A stretch of DNA of 64,000 nucleotides from Candidatus Margulisiibacteriota bacterium (GTDB lineage Bacteria; Margulisbacteria; Riflemargulisbacteria; GWF2-39-127). The notes under the pieces are model-generated. The model worked only from the letters and a program-made list of their open reading frames with translations. It had not been told where the DNA came from and did not search any database. The DNA lies in the NCBI GenBank assembly GCA_003242895.1, contig QKMY01000031.1:1-64000 (forward strand), read 5' to 3'. Positions 45,041 through 54,377 of this stretch are shown one piece after another; positions within the stretch are counted from its first letter, which is position 1; each line of letters begins with the position of its first letter. The position numbers were made by a program, and so were the translations under genes.

Positions 45041-45790
45041 ATGTCAGGGCATAATAAATGGAGCACCATAAAACATAAAAAAGCGAAAACCGATGCAGTA
45101 AAAGGGAAGGCCTTTACAAAAGTAGCACGAGAAATATTTGCTGCGGTAAAAGAGGGTGGGTCAGACCCAGAGGGAAATTCACGGTTAAGATTAGCAATTG
45201 AAAATGCTAAGAAAGTGAATATGCCTAAAGATAACATAAAAAACGCAATCCAGAGAGGGAATAAAGAAGGGGTAAACTTAGAGGATGTTATCTATGAAGG
45301 GTATGCGCCTTGTGGGGTTGCTGTTTTGATTATTACCATGACCGACAATAGAAATAGAACAGTAACAGAAATCCGGTCGGCTTTTAATAAAAACGGGGGC
45401 AGTATGGGTGATTCGGGCTGCGTCTCATGGATGTTCCAAAAAAGAGGGTTGATAACCATCAATGATGGAAAAACAACTGAAGATAAGATTTTTGATTTTG
45501 TTATTGATGCCGGCGCTGAAGATATTATTTCTCAAAGTGACGGTTCTATCGAAATTAGAACTTCGGTTGAATCATTTGAAGCTGTAAGAAAAGCTATTGA
45601 AACGAATAAAATCGAAATTGAAGATTCTGAGATAGCCTATCTTCCTACTACGACTTTGGCAATAAATGATCTTGAATCTGCCACAAAGGTTTTGAAAACA
45701 ATCGAGAAACTTGAAGAAATTGATGATGTACAGGATGTATATGCGAACTTTGAAATTCCGGATGAAATATTAGAGAAAGTAGCTGAATAG
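45041..45790 (+). CDS. yebC: YebC/PmpR-family translation or transcription regulator
   Basis: 249 residues, near-complete consensus: SGHNKWSTIKHKKAKTDAVK, VKEGGSDPEGNSRLRLAIEN, KVNMPKDNIKNAIQRGNKEG, GYAPCGVAVLI, MTDNRNRTVTEIRSAFNKNG and GDSGCVSWMFQKRG. The family was annotated as a DNA-binding regulator; members are also reported to relieve ribosome stalling. AGGAGGAG before ATG 45041. Confidence 0.96.
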   Translation: MSGHNKWSTIKHKKAKTDAVKGKAFTKVAREIFAAVKEGGSDPEGNSRLRLAIENAKKVNMPKDNIKNAIQRGNKEGVNLEDVIYEGYAPCGVAVLIITMTDNRNRTVTEIRSAFNKNGGSMGDSGCVSWMFQKRGLITINDGKTTEDKIFDFVIDAGAEDIISQSDGSIEIRTSVESFEAVRKAIETNKIEIEDSEIAYLPTTTLAINDLESATKVLKTIEKLEEIDDVQDVYANFEIPDEILEKVAE

Positions 45791-46503
45791 TGAGACCTTT
45801 AGGTGATTTTCATATACATACTATTGCAAGCGGGCATGCGTATAGTACGCTTAGCGAAATTATAAGCCATGCGAAATCAATTGGAATCAAGTATGTCGGT
45901 ATAGCAGATCACGGGCCAAAAATGCTGGATGGCCCTCATCCTTTCTATTTTTCTAATATGTCTGTTATTCCTAAGGAAATAAACGGGATAAACATTAAAA
46001 AAGGTATTGAAATTAATATTCTTGATGAACATGGAAATATCGATTTTGATGAGGATGCATTTAAAAAGCTTGACTACGCTATTGCCAGTTTCCACGAGGT
46101 TATAGGCCCTCTGGGGCTAAGTCCTGAAAAATATCTCAATATATATGAAAAAGTTGTAGTGAAACCCTACGTAAAAGTTATCGGGCATCCAGGTAATCCA
46201 AAGTTCCCGGTACTTATTCCAGAGTTTGTTGCATTATGTAAGGAGAACCATGTAGCTATTGAAATTAATAATTCCTCATTCATCCACACGCGAAAAGGCT
46301 CATACGATAATTGCTTTAGAATAGCGCAAGAGGCAAAAAGGCAGAATGCGGACTTACTGCTATCTTCTGATGCGCATATTCATTACGATGTAGCTAATTT
46401 TAGCAGTGCATTAGATCTTTTAGCTAAAGCTGAGATTCCGGAACAGTTGATTGTTAATTTCAACAAAGAAAAAATAGAAAGTTATTTTGATAAAAAATGG
46501 TAA
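45790..46503 (+). CDS. PHP-domain phosphoesterase (YcdX-like)
   Basis: 237 residues with PHP metal motifs: GDFHIHTIASGHAYSTLSEI (two His), GIADHGPKM, a Glu in KKGIEINIL, an SFHEVIGPLG segment, VIGHPGNPK and LLSSDAHIH near 195. GTG start overlaps the last base of the yebC stop, and its own stop overlaps the next gene, indicating coupling. Substrate unknown; the family includes phosphatases. Confidence 0.87.
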   Translation: MRPLGDFHIHTIASGHAYSTLSEIISHAKSIGIKYVGIADHGPKMLDGPHPFYFSNMSVIPKEINGINIKKGIEINILDEHGNIDFDEDAFKKLDYAIASFHEVIGPLGLSPEKYLNIYEKVVVKPYVKVIGHPGNPKFPVLIPEFVALCKENHVAIEINNSSFIHTRKGSYDNCFRIAQEAKRQNADLLLSSDAHIHYDVANFSSALDLLAKAEIPEQLIVNFNKEKIESYFDKKW

Positions 46504-47435
46504 ACCAAATTAATAATCCAGATAATTCAATGTATCAAGAAATTCACCTTTTCGAGCTTGTGAGCGCACTATGTTTTACAACCAATAAAAACATGTGGGA
46601 GAAAGATAACAAAGACTATCAATTATTCATGGCGATCAAATCAGGAGCAATGAGTTTAGATCTCTCTGATATGAAGGTTAGCCTGAACTTTACAAAATTT
46701 CTCGTTGGTCTGCTAATTTTTAGCATATACATTTACGAAAATATTGGGAAAAAATATGTTAACGTTGTAAAAAAACAAAGCAGTTCAGCCATAAACGTAA
46801 TGTTTTTTGATGGTGAGAGTTTTACTTTTGATGTACATAAATTTGACAATAATATGCTTCAATTTTTTAAAAAATCATTGAGACTATTGTTTAGCAAAGA
46901 CAATATGATGTTTAACCGGGAACTTCTTGTTCAATTGAGTAAAATGTATGATGCTGCCAGCCAACGATTATCAAAGGAAGTTAAATTTCTTCAAGAAATT
47001 ATAAAAATTAATGATATGACGGAAAGATTATGTACTAAGAATAAATTTAATATCAATGTCCTTTCAATTATTTTTGCATCAATGCCACAGAATTTCTTGA
47101 ACTCTTTTTTCATGCTTGCAGGAAATGAGATGAAGCAGGACTTTGAAATACAGACAGCAAATGGTATAAACGTTAACACAAAAGCTTTTTTTGCGCATGA
47201 TACAATCGATATCCTTGAATTATTTAATAAAATAAAATTTTTGATTATTTTGTATCAAAGTAATCAAGATTTGTTTTTTAGCTTAATGACTAATAAAGAG
47301 ATAATTGATTATTTACGATTAGTTTTTTCAGATACCAAAGTTTCGGATAATATTAGAGAAAATATTAAAGAGACGGTTGAAGGCCAGTACTTACCACGAA
47401 TTAAGACGATTGAAGCCTTTCAAAATATTTTTTGA
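46497..47435 (+). CDS. Uncharacterised protein (312 aa)
   Basis: No family recognised. 312 residues, mostly helical, with a single moderately hydrophobic segment near 67-85 (FTKFLVGLLIFSIYIYENIG). No clear signal peptide. Starts inside the stop region of the PHP gene (7-nt overlap), so the two are likely translated together. Confidence 0.7.
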   Translation: MVNQINNPDNSMYQEIHLFELVSALCFTTNKNMWEKDNKDYQLFMAIKSGAMSLDLSDMKVSLNFTKFLVGLLIFSIYIYENIGKKYVNVVKKQSSSAINVMFFDGESFTFDVHKFDNNMLQFFKKSLRLLFSKDNMMFNRELLVQLSKMYDAASQRLSKEVKFLQEIIKINDMTERLCTKNKFNINVLSIIFASMPQNFLNSFFMLAGNEMKQDFEIQTANGINVNTKAFFAHDTIDILELFNKIKFLIILYQSNQDLFFSLMTNKEIIDYLRLVFSDTKVSDNIRENIKETVEGQYLPRIKTIEAFQNIF

Positions 47436-47573
47436 AGCTTCTGCAACTAATTTATTTATTCGTTTTTAACAACATAATTATTATCAATAGAATTCAGTGC
47501 CCGCTATATTTGAGGTATTTTAACCGATTCTTTTTGTTTATATGAGAATAATAAATGCATTTTCTATTATAAT

Positions 47574-49286
47574 ATGACAATGAATATAAAAAAAATTGTA
47601 ATTATCCAATTATTAACACTTATAATTCCAGCTATAACTGTTCCTGTCAATATTTCAGCCATTACTTCTGTTAATTCCAGTAAAATATCAGAATCACTCG
47701 CGCAAACGGCATTTTTATTGGTGAAAGACAGCAAATATAATGAAGCTAGAAAATATATACAAGAGAGCCTTTCTTACAGCAAAAACAATTCTCTCTCATA
47801 TTATGTTTTAGGGATTTTAAGCGAAAAAGATAAAAGAATAAATGATGCTGTTGGTCATTACAAAAAATCAATATTATTAGATGAAGCCGCGTCGCTGGCA
47901 TATTTCCCATTAGGTAAAATCTACTTGCAGCAAAAAAAGTTTGATTGGGCACAGTTCAATCTTGAAAAAGTAACGAAGACTGATAAAAATAACAAAGAAG
48001 CTTATTACTGCCTCGGAAATCTCTATGGAATGACTAATAAGGATAATGAAGCGATTGCTCTCTATAAGAAAGCACTTGAACTCGATCCGAACTATAAAGA
48101 AGTTCATGCTAAACTAGGTATCCTTTATAAAAACCGTAATAGTTATGATCGTGCAATTGAACATCTAGATAAATCAATTAAACTAGGAGTTAAAGAGCCG
48201 TCTGTCTACCTGAGTGCCGGTATAATGAAAGGTTTTCAGGGGAAATACGATGAAGAAATCAATCTGTATAAAAAGGTACTAGCTATTGATGATAGTGTTG
48301 CGAGTGCACATATGAACCTCGCAGTTGCATACCTCTCAAAAAATGAAAACCTAAAAGAGGCGATGAATGAATTATTTCTGGCTATTGATTTATGTCCAAC
48401 GCTCAAGGAAGCGTATTATAATCTGGGCGTACTTTATGATAGACAGCAAGAATTTAAACTTGCTCAAAAAGCATTACTCAAAGCAATAGAATTAGATTCT
48501 AAATATACAGATGCCTATATAGCCGTCGCGGTTTCATTTACAAAAGTAAGTGACTATGTAAATGCAACTATCAGTTTTGATAAAGCCATGGAAATTGATC
48601 CGGACAGAGTCGAGTTATTGATTGATTATGCAGATATGCTGATAGGTTTGCATAAATATGATAGAGCCAGGGAGCTACTGATAAGAGCAATTCAGAACAA
48701 ACCGGGATCGATTGAAGCTCATTTTAATTTAGGGATTCTTTATGGCTTACTGAATAATAATATATTGGCAAAAAAAGAGTTCTACAAAGTAATTAAGCTG
48801 GATGCGAGAAACTATGAAGCGTATAATTATCTTGGACTACTCTATAGTTATTCTTCCGATTTAAAAAGCGCGCAATATTATTATAATAAAGCGATTGCGA
48901 TAAATCCCTTTTTTGAAGATGGATATTTTAACCTTGCAACGCTCTACGAACAACGAGGAAAATTAGGAGATGCTGTTAAATTATATTACAAAGTACTTGA
49001 GATAAACCCTAAATATGCTTATGCTCATAATAACTTAGGATATGTATATGAAAGGATGTCATACAGAGATCAAGCTGTTCAAGAATATCTCAAAGCTATT
49101 GCAATTGATCCGAAGCTAGTTCAAGCTTATTATAACTTAGGTAACATTTACGAAAAACAGCAAAAATATCTTGAAACAATAAAATATTATGAAAAAGTTT
49201 TAGAAATTGATCCATTTCATCGAGATGCTAAAAATAGAATTCAACTCGTAAAAAAAATGCTCGCTAAAAAGCACTGGATGTATTAA
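47574..49286 (+). CDS. Large TPR-repeat protein, exported
   Basis: 570 residues: an N-terminal signal-like segment (IVIIQLLTLIIPAITVPVNI) and roughly fifteen consecutive 34-residue TPR units with the usual A-L-Y-L-G and P pattern (AYYCLGNLYGMTNKDNEAIA, LYKKALELDPNYKEVHAKLG, AYNYLGLLYSYSSDLKSAQY, YAHNNLGYVYERMSYRDQAV). A periplasmic or surface scaffold. A perfect TATAAT at 47568-47573 abuts the first ATG; the second ATG at 47580 would be 6 nt downstream of it. Confidence 0.87.
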   Translation: MTMNIKKIVIIQLLTLIIPAITVPVNISAITSVNSSKISESLAQTAFLLVKDSKYNEARKYIQESLSYSKNNSLSYYVLGILSEKDKRINDAVGHYKKSILLDEAASLAYFPLGKIYLQQKKFDWAQFNLEKVTKTDKNNKEAYYCLGNLYGMTNKDNEAIALYKKALELDPNYKEVHAKLGILYKNRNSYDRAIEHLDKSIKLGVKEPSVYLSAGIMKGFQGKYDEEINLYKKVLAIDDSVASAHMNLAVAYLSKNENLKEAMNELFLAIDLCPTLKEAYYNLGVLYDRQQEFKLAQKALLKAIELDSKYTDAYIAVAVSFTKVSDYVNATISFDKAMEIDPDRVELLIDYADMLIGLHKYDRARELLIRAIQNKPGSIEAHFNLGILYGLLNNNILAKKEFYKVIKLDARNYEAYNYLGLLYSYSSDLKSAQYYYNKAIAINPFFEDGYFNLATLYEQRGKLGDAVKLYYKVLEINPKYAYAHNNLGYVYERMSYRDQAVQEYLKAIAIDPKLVQAYYNLGNIYEKQQKYLETIKYYEKVLEIDPFHRDAKNRIQLVKKMLAKKHWMY

Positions 49287-49298
49287 ACAATTCTGGTT

Positions 49299-50831
49299 TT
49301 AATGCTTAAAATGTCTCACGCCAGTAAAGAGCATTGGGATCCCGTACTCGTTACATGCATCGATAGACTCCTGATCCCTTAATGAGCCGCCCGGTTGTAT
49401 GATTGCCTTAATTCCAGCTTTATTTACGGTATCAACAGAATCTCTAAAAGGAAAGAATGCATCCGACGCCAGGACTGCTCCTGTGGCTTCGTTGCCAGCC
49501 TTTTTTAACGCGAGTTCTACAGCATCTACACGGCTCATTTGGCCAGCTCCAACCCCGACAGTTTTGCCGTCTTTTACGAGAAGAATTGCATTAGATCTTA
49601 TATGTTTAACTATTTTCCAGGCAAATAGCATGTCTGCGACCATATGTTGTTCCGGATGAAGATGTGTTACGCATTTCATTTCATCAAAGGGAACCTCTTT
49701 TGTATCTTTTACTTGTACCAAAAGACCTCCGGTTACTCTCTTCACGTCGTTCTGCTGATCATGGTTGAAATAATCATCAAGCACAATAACTCTGATGTTT
49801 TTTTTCTCCTGTAAAATTAATAACGCTTCATCTGTATACCCGGGGGCAATTACTGCTTCGACAAATAATTTTGACATCTCTTGTGCTACTTCACTATCTA
49901 CTATTTTATTCAATCCGATGATACTTCCGAAGGCAGACTTCGGATCACATGACAACGCTTTGTTGTAGGCATCCAACAGATTATTACCAAGCGCAGTGCC
50001 GCAAGGATTGGTGTGTTTGATAATTGTTACGGCCGGCTTAGTAAACTCTTTAGCGATTGACCAGGCAGCATCAAGGTCAATAAAATTGTTAAAAGAAAGT
50101 TCTTTTCCGTGTAACTGTTTGATATTTCCAAGTCCATACTCTCCGGGGACTTTATAAAATATGGCTTTTTGATGAGGATTTTCACCGTATCTAAGGTCCT
50201 GTGCTTTGTCGAGAGGGAGTGTCTTTGTATTCATGAATGATTCTTTGTTGCTTCCGATCTTTTTAGCTAAATAATTAGAAATAATTGCGTCATATCTTGC
50301 AGTATGGGAGTATGCCTGTACTGCCAGATCTTCTTTCAGTTCCAAAGGAAGAGATCCTTGTGATCTAAGATTATCTAAAATTGCCGGGTAAAATCCCGGA
50401 TCGACAACAATAATAACGTCACGATAATTCTTTGCGGCAGATCTGACCATGGATGGCCCGCCGATATCGATATTTTCTATTACGTCATGAAGTTCGACCT
50501 CCGGTTTTGCAATTGTCGCTTCAAAAGGGTATAGGTTTACACAGACAAGATCAATAGGTTCAATTCCTAATTCTTTGATTTTAGCCATATGTTCGCTGTT
50601 GTCTCGCAGTGCAAGCAATCCGCCGTGAACTGCTGGGTGTAAGGTTTTAACTCTTCCATCCATAATTTCAGGGAAACCTGTAATATCACTTACATCTTTT
50701 ACTGAAATCCCACTTTCTTTTAATGCTTTGGAGGTACCTCCGGTTGAAATAATTTCCCAGCCAAGATCCACAAGACCCATGACAAAATCAACTATTCCGG
50801 TTTTGTCTGAAACACTTATTAATGCTCGCAT
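49299..50831 (-). CDS. purH: Bifunctional AICAR transformylase/IMP cyclohydrolase PurH
   Basis: Last two steps of purine synthesis. 510 residues: IMP cyclohydrolase domain at 1-190 (ALISVSDKTGIVDFV, IISTGGTSKAL, PEIMDGRVKTLHPAVHGGLL) and transformylase domain (DLRYGENPHQKAIFY, IIKHTNPCGTALG near 265, GVGAGQMSRVDAVELALKKA, ASDAFFPFRDSVD, IQPGGSLRDQESI). AGGAGG before the ATG. Last gene of purM-purN-purH; convergent with the TPR gene, only 12 nt apart. Confidence 0.97.
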   Translation of the reverse strand: MRALISVSDKTGIVDFVMGLVDLGWEIISTGGTSKALKESGISVKDVSDITGFPEIMDGRVKTLHPAVHGGLLALRDNSEHMAKIKELGIEPIDLVCVNLYPFEATIAKPEVELHDVIENIDIGGPSMVRSAAKNYRDVIIVVDPGFYPAILDNLRSQGSLPLELKEDLAVQAYSHTARYDAIISNYLAKKIGSNKESFMNTKTLPLDKAQDLRYGENPHQKAIFYKVPGEYGLGNIKQLHGKELSFNNFIDLDAAWSIAKEFTKPAVTIIKHTNPCGTALGNNLLDAYNKALSCDPKSAFGSIIGLNKIVDSEVAQEMSKLFVEAVIAPGYTDEALLILQEKKNIRVIVLDDYFNHDQQNDVKRVTGGLLVQVKDTKEVPFDEMKCVTHLHPEQHMVADMLFAWKIVKHIRSNAILLVKDGKTVGVGAGQMSRVDAVELALKKAGNEATGAVLASDAFFPFRDSVDTVNKAGIKAIIQPGGSLRDQESIDACNEYGIPMLFTGVRHFKH

Positions 50832-50860
50832 TTAAATCCTCCTTCTGATATTTATCGATT

Positions 50861-51469
50861 TTAATTGTGTAGTTTGCTTTCGGTAATAAGTTTTATTGCA
50901 CGCCAGTATATATCATGCTCTTCTTTTAGTATACGGAGCGAAAGCGTTTTTTCTGTATCGTTATCGAGCACTGGAACGGTTCTTTGCATAATAATAGGCC
51001 CGGAATCAAGTCCTGCATCAACATAATGTACAGTGCAGCCTGAGTATTTAACTCCATAGTCTAATGCTTGCTTTTGAGCATGAAGTCCGGGAAAAGAAGG
51101 TAAAAGGGAAGGGTGAATATTTAAAATTTTACCTTCGAATGTATCAACGAATTCTTTGCCTAAAATTCTCATATATCCGGCAAGAATGATGAGGTCAGTG
51201 TCATATTCATTAATCTTTGATATTAAAGCAAGCTCGAATTGTTCTTTGGAGGAATAGCTTTTTCTGTTGCAGCATTCAGCCGGAATATTTTTGTTGTTAG
51301 CACTGGTAAGAGCCCCGGATTCCGGGTTATCACTGACAAGTACTTTTATTTCAGCATTGAGTTTTTCATTTTTAATGGCAGCATAGAGAGCTTCGAAGTT
51401 TGAGCCTCTACCGGAGGCCATAATTGCTAATTTTGTTGGCTCTAACTTGGTTTTTTTAAATAATTTCAA
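50861..51469 (-). CDS. purN: Phosphoribosylglycinamide formyltransferase PurN
   Basis: Transfers a formyl group from 10-formyl-THF to GAR. 202 residues: KLAIMASGRGSNFEALYAAI, LVSDNPESGALTSA, DLIILAGYMRILGKEFV, ILNIHPSLLPSFPGLHAQKQ with catalytic Asn/His, and GCTVHYVDAGLDSGPIIMQR with the catalytic Asp. About 12 extra residues precede the core. It overlaps purM by 14 nt. Confidence 0.96.
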   Translation of the reverse strand: MKLFKKTKLEPTKLAIMASGRGSNFEALYAAIKNEKLNAEIKVLVSDNPESGALTSANNKNIPAECCNRKSYSSKEQFELALISKINEYDTDLIILAGYMRILGKEFVDTFEGKILNIHPSLLPSFPGLHAQKQALDYGVKYSGCTVHYVDAGLDSGPIIMQRTVPVLDNDTEKTLSLRILKEEHDIYWRAIKLITESKLHN

Positions 51470-52442
51470 CTACCTGATCTCCTGGAATAATTTCTCCTAT
51501 GACAAAACCTTCCGGGATTCTACTGATCTCATCTTCCGGAATAATCATAACCATACCAATTCCCATATTAAACGCATGGTACATTTCTTTCTCTTCAACA
51601 AGGCCGGTTTCAACAATTTTTTGGAAGATTGCCGGTTTATCCCATGAATCCTTTTTTATCTGCGCATTACTGTTTTTCGGAAGGAGTCTGGCTACGTTCT
51701 CCGGTAATCCGCCGCCGGTTATATTTGCGATCCCGTTTATCGTAATATTTGCTTCTTTAAACTTCTTCATAACGTCGACATAAAGTCTCGTTGGAGTCAG
51801 CATTTCCTCTAAGATAGCGCGATCATCTTCAGGATTTCCTGTAATCAAAACTTTTCGGGCTAGAGAATATCCGTTTGAATGAAGGCCTGAGGAAGACAGA
51901 CCAACAATTTTCTGACCGTTTGTGATTTTTGAGCCATCTATTATTTTTTCTCTATCAACTATGCCAACCGCGAATCCTGCCAGGTCATAATCTCCCGGAG
52001 AGTAAACATCGCCCATTTCAGCAGTTTCACCACCAAGCAGTGCGCATCCGCATTCCTTGCAGCCATCGGCGATACCTTTAACAATATCTGCAATAATAGC
52101 AGGTTCAACCTTGTTACACGCAATATAATCAAGAAAAAAAAGCGGGTCAGCGCCGCAGCAAAGTATATCATTAACGCTCATGGCAACGAGATCGATGCCT
52201 ATAGTGTCATGCTTACCTAGAAGTATCGATACTTTAACTTTAGTTCCGACACCATCAGTTCCGGAAACCATTATCGGGTCATTATATTTTTTGAAATCCG
52301 GCTTAAAAAAACCGCCAAAAAAACCTATTTCTCCAATAACGCCTGGAGTGTACGTGCTTTTTACGAAATGTTTGATTCTGCGTACGACCTCGTATCCGGC
52401 TTCAACGTCGACTCCGGCTTGTTTGTATGTTATTTTTTCCAT
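51456..52442 (-). CDS. purM: Phosphoribosylformylglycinamidine cyclo-ligase PurM
   Basis: Forms aminoimidazole ribonucleotide. 328 residues: YKQAGVDVEAGYEVVRRIK, VSGTDGVGTKVKVSILLGKH, GIDLVAMSVNDILCCGADPL, ALLGGETAEMGDVYSPGDYD, SSSGLHSNGYSLARKVL, ITGGGLPENVARLLP. AAAGGAG lies 5 nt before the ATG. First gene of the purine operon under the promoter at 52493-52521. Confidence 0.97.
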   Translation of the reverse strand: MEKITYKQAGVDVEAGYEVVRRIKHFVKSTYTPGVIGEIGFFGGFFKPDFKKYNDPIMVSGTDGVGTKVKVSILLGKHDTIGIDLVAMSVNDILCCGADPLFFLDYIACNKVEPAIIADIVKGIADGCKECGCALLGGETAEMGDVYSPGDYDLAGFAVGIVDREKIIDGSKITNGQKIVGLSSSGLHSNGYSLARKVLITGNPEDDRAILEEMLTPTRLYVDVMKKFKEANITINGIANITGGGLPENVARLLPKNSNAQIKKDSWDKPAIFQKIVETGLVEEKEMYHAFNMGIGMVMIIPEDEISRIPEGFVIGEIIPGDQVVEII

Positions 52443-52492
52443 GACAGCTCCTTTGATAAAAGGTAAAAAGAAAATTTAATCAATCGGACTTA

Positions 52493-52521
52493 ATTATCGT
52501 ATAATTGCAATTACTTGTAAA
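52493..52521 (-). promoter_or_regulatory. Promoter of the purM-purN-purH operon
   Basis: On the minus strand TTTACA (52516-52521), 17-nt spacer, GATAAT (52493-52498), about 50 nt upstream of purM. I see no convincing purine riboswitch or PurR box in the leader, but the check was by eye. Confidence 0.55.
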
Positions 52522-52689
52522 GCAAAAATTAACGGATTGCATCGATTATTCAGGTTGATTTTGCTAAGTAATATAACAAAATTATGCAGATGTTTGTAAG
52601 TAGGGGTAACGGCATCTAAATAGAATTAGATTGTTCAAATTATCAAGACTGGATTATAATAATCATATTCGAGAACCAAAGGAAGCATA

Positions 52690-53652
52690 ATGCCATATTT
52701 TTCAGTTATAATACCTACTTTTAATCGAAGAGATATATTAAAAGAAACTATCTTGTCGTTATCGAGCCAGACTTTTACTGATTTTGAGCTGATAATCGCT
52801 GATGACGGGTCATCTGATGGCACGGAAAAAATGGTTGCCGAATTGAAAACCAGTTTTCCGGTTAGATATCAATGGCATAAAAATGCCGGCAGGTCAGCAG
52901 CTCGAAATATGGGGCTTAAAATGGCCAGGGGTAAAGTAGTTGTTTTTATCGATGATCATGTTTATTCGGACAGCCGCTTACTTGAAGAACATTATAATTT
53001 TCACCAAAAATATGGCGCAACAAAAATAAAGGTTATCCGCGGGTTTGCTCCCTTAGTCCGGGACAAATCCGAAATACCTGCCCAAGCTGCATATCAAGAT
53101 ATGAGTACCTTTAAGTTCAAAGGGGAAAATAATCCGTTTATATCCTTTTTTACCGGTAATGTTTCTATAGATAAAGCAGCTTTAGAAAAAGTCGGTGGGT
53201 TTGAGGAAGATTTCAAGGAATACGGGTTTCAGGATTCTGAACTTGGATATAGATTAGTTAAAGCCGGATACCATATCAAAGTTAATCCGAATGCGATTGT
53301 TTATGTTTTTTCCGCAAAATTAAGTTTTGAGAAACGGTGTGATAAGTCACGACAAGCAGGACATAGCGCAGTTGTGTTGCTTAAAAAGCATTTTTTCCTG
53401 GGAATTTATGTTGGAATCAATCCGTTCAACCTGTTTATGTTTATGCTGTTTTCTCTTAATAACCGCTATTTCCTGCACAAACTTTATTACAATAAATTAG
53501 ACCTTCTGGAAAATGGTTCTAAAGAACATGAAAAAGTGCAATCACGAATACGATATTATTATTTCTTGTTTGGCATTTACGAAAAACTATTCAAAACTAA
53601 ATCGTTACAGGAATATTATGCTCAGAAAAATCCCGGTTCTCCTTTATCATAA
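52690..53652 (+). CDS. Family 2 glycosyltransferase
   Basis: 320 residues: FSVIIPTFNRRDILKETIL, LIIADDGSSDGTEKMVAEL, NAGRSAARNMGLKMARGKVV, VFIDDHVYSDSRLLEEHYNF (D-D-H in place of D-x-D), GNVSIDKAALEKVGGFEEDF and GFQDSELGYRLVKAGYHIKV. The C-terminal GT2/GT7-type region and a basic tail follow. AAGGAAG upstream. Begins the polysaccharide cluster; overlaps the deacetylase by 35 nt. Confidence 0.87.
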   Translation: MPYFSVIIPTFNRRDILKETILSLSSQTFTDFELIIADDGSSDGTEKMVAELKTSFPVRYQWHKNAGRSAARNMGLKMARGKVVVFIDDHVYSDSRLLEEHYNFHQKYGATKIKVIRGFAPLVRDKSEIPAQAAYQDMSTFKFKGENNPFISFFTGNVSIDKAALEKVGGFEEDFKEYGFQDSELGYRLVKAGYHIKVNPNAIVYVFSAKLSFEKRCDKSRQAGHSAVVLLKKHFFLGIYVGINPFNLFMFMLFSLNNRYFLHKLYYNKLDLLENGSKEHEKVQSRIRYYYFLFGIYEKLFKTKSLQEYYAQKNPGSPLS

Positions 53653-54301
53653 CGTTGCACATGAAAGTGCTGATAAGTGGACGATTACTTCGGAACACTT
53701 CGAATCTATATTGATATATTTTAAGAAATATGGGTTTGATACTATTTCTTGCCGTGAGCTTATTGATTTGCGCGATACTTTTGTCCCTAAAAAAGTCTCC
53801 ATAGCTTTCGATGACGGACATCAGGGAATATATACAGAAGCATTTCCTCTCCTAAAAAAATATGGCTTTATTGCAACGATATTTCTTACAACCTCCTTTA
53901 TCAATAAATGCGAGGATAGTTTTGCCGGACTAACTTCAGGACAAATTCGAGAAATGGCTGATTATGGAATCGAAATCGGATCCCACGGGGTTACTCATGT
54001 TAATTTGAGGAAGTTATCATTACAAGAGCAAACGATGGAAATTGTTAACAGCAAAGATTTCATGGAAAATACCTTCAATATCGGAATCAATACATTTTCT
54101 TATCCTCATGGTTGCTACGATGATAATTTGAAACGTATAATTACTCGTGCCGGTTATACGTCGGCGTTCTCTGTTTTTAAAGGATATAGTACCCGATCGT
54201 TTGATCAATACGCGTATGATCGATTGGAAACGAGTAACTGTTCCCATCCTTTACGAGGGTTAGAGTTCAGGATTAAGACTAATGGGTATTATCTGTTCTG
54301 A
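53618..54301 (+). CDS. Polysaccharide deacetylase family protein
   Basis: 227 residues of the NodB/CE4 fold: PVLLYHNVAHESADKWTITS, then VSIAFDDGHQGIYTEAFPLL with the catalytic Asp and a metal Asp, FIATIFLTTSFI, GIEIGSHGVTHVNLRKLS with the metal histidines (H-x-x-x-H form), and NTFSYPHGCYDDNL. No signal peptide, so probably cytoplasmic or membrane-associated deacetylation of glycan precursors. Start at ATG 53618, with AGG upstream, inside the end of the GT2 gene. Confidence 0.88.
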   Translation: MLRKIPVLLYHNVAHESADKWTITSEHFESILIYFKKYGFDTISCRELIDLRDTFVPKKVSIAFDDGHQGIYTEAFPLLKKYGFIATIFLTTSFINKCEDSFAGLTSGQIREMADYGIEIGSHGVTHVNLRKLSLQEQTMEIVNSKDFMENTFNIGINTFSYPHGCYDDNLKRIITRAGYTSAFSVFKGYSTRSFDQYAYDRLETSNCSHPLRGLEFRIKTNGYYLF

Positions 54302-54377
54302 GCTGATGCTTTACACAAATTATTTGTTAAAGTATATTTAATTAATACACTCTACTATATATAAGATAGGTTCAATC

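Noticed and set aside
47574-49286. Internal repeats in the large TPR gene as DNA repeats
   Set aside because: Explained by the 34-residue TPR protein repeat; DNA copies have diverged.
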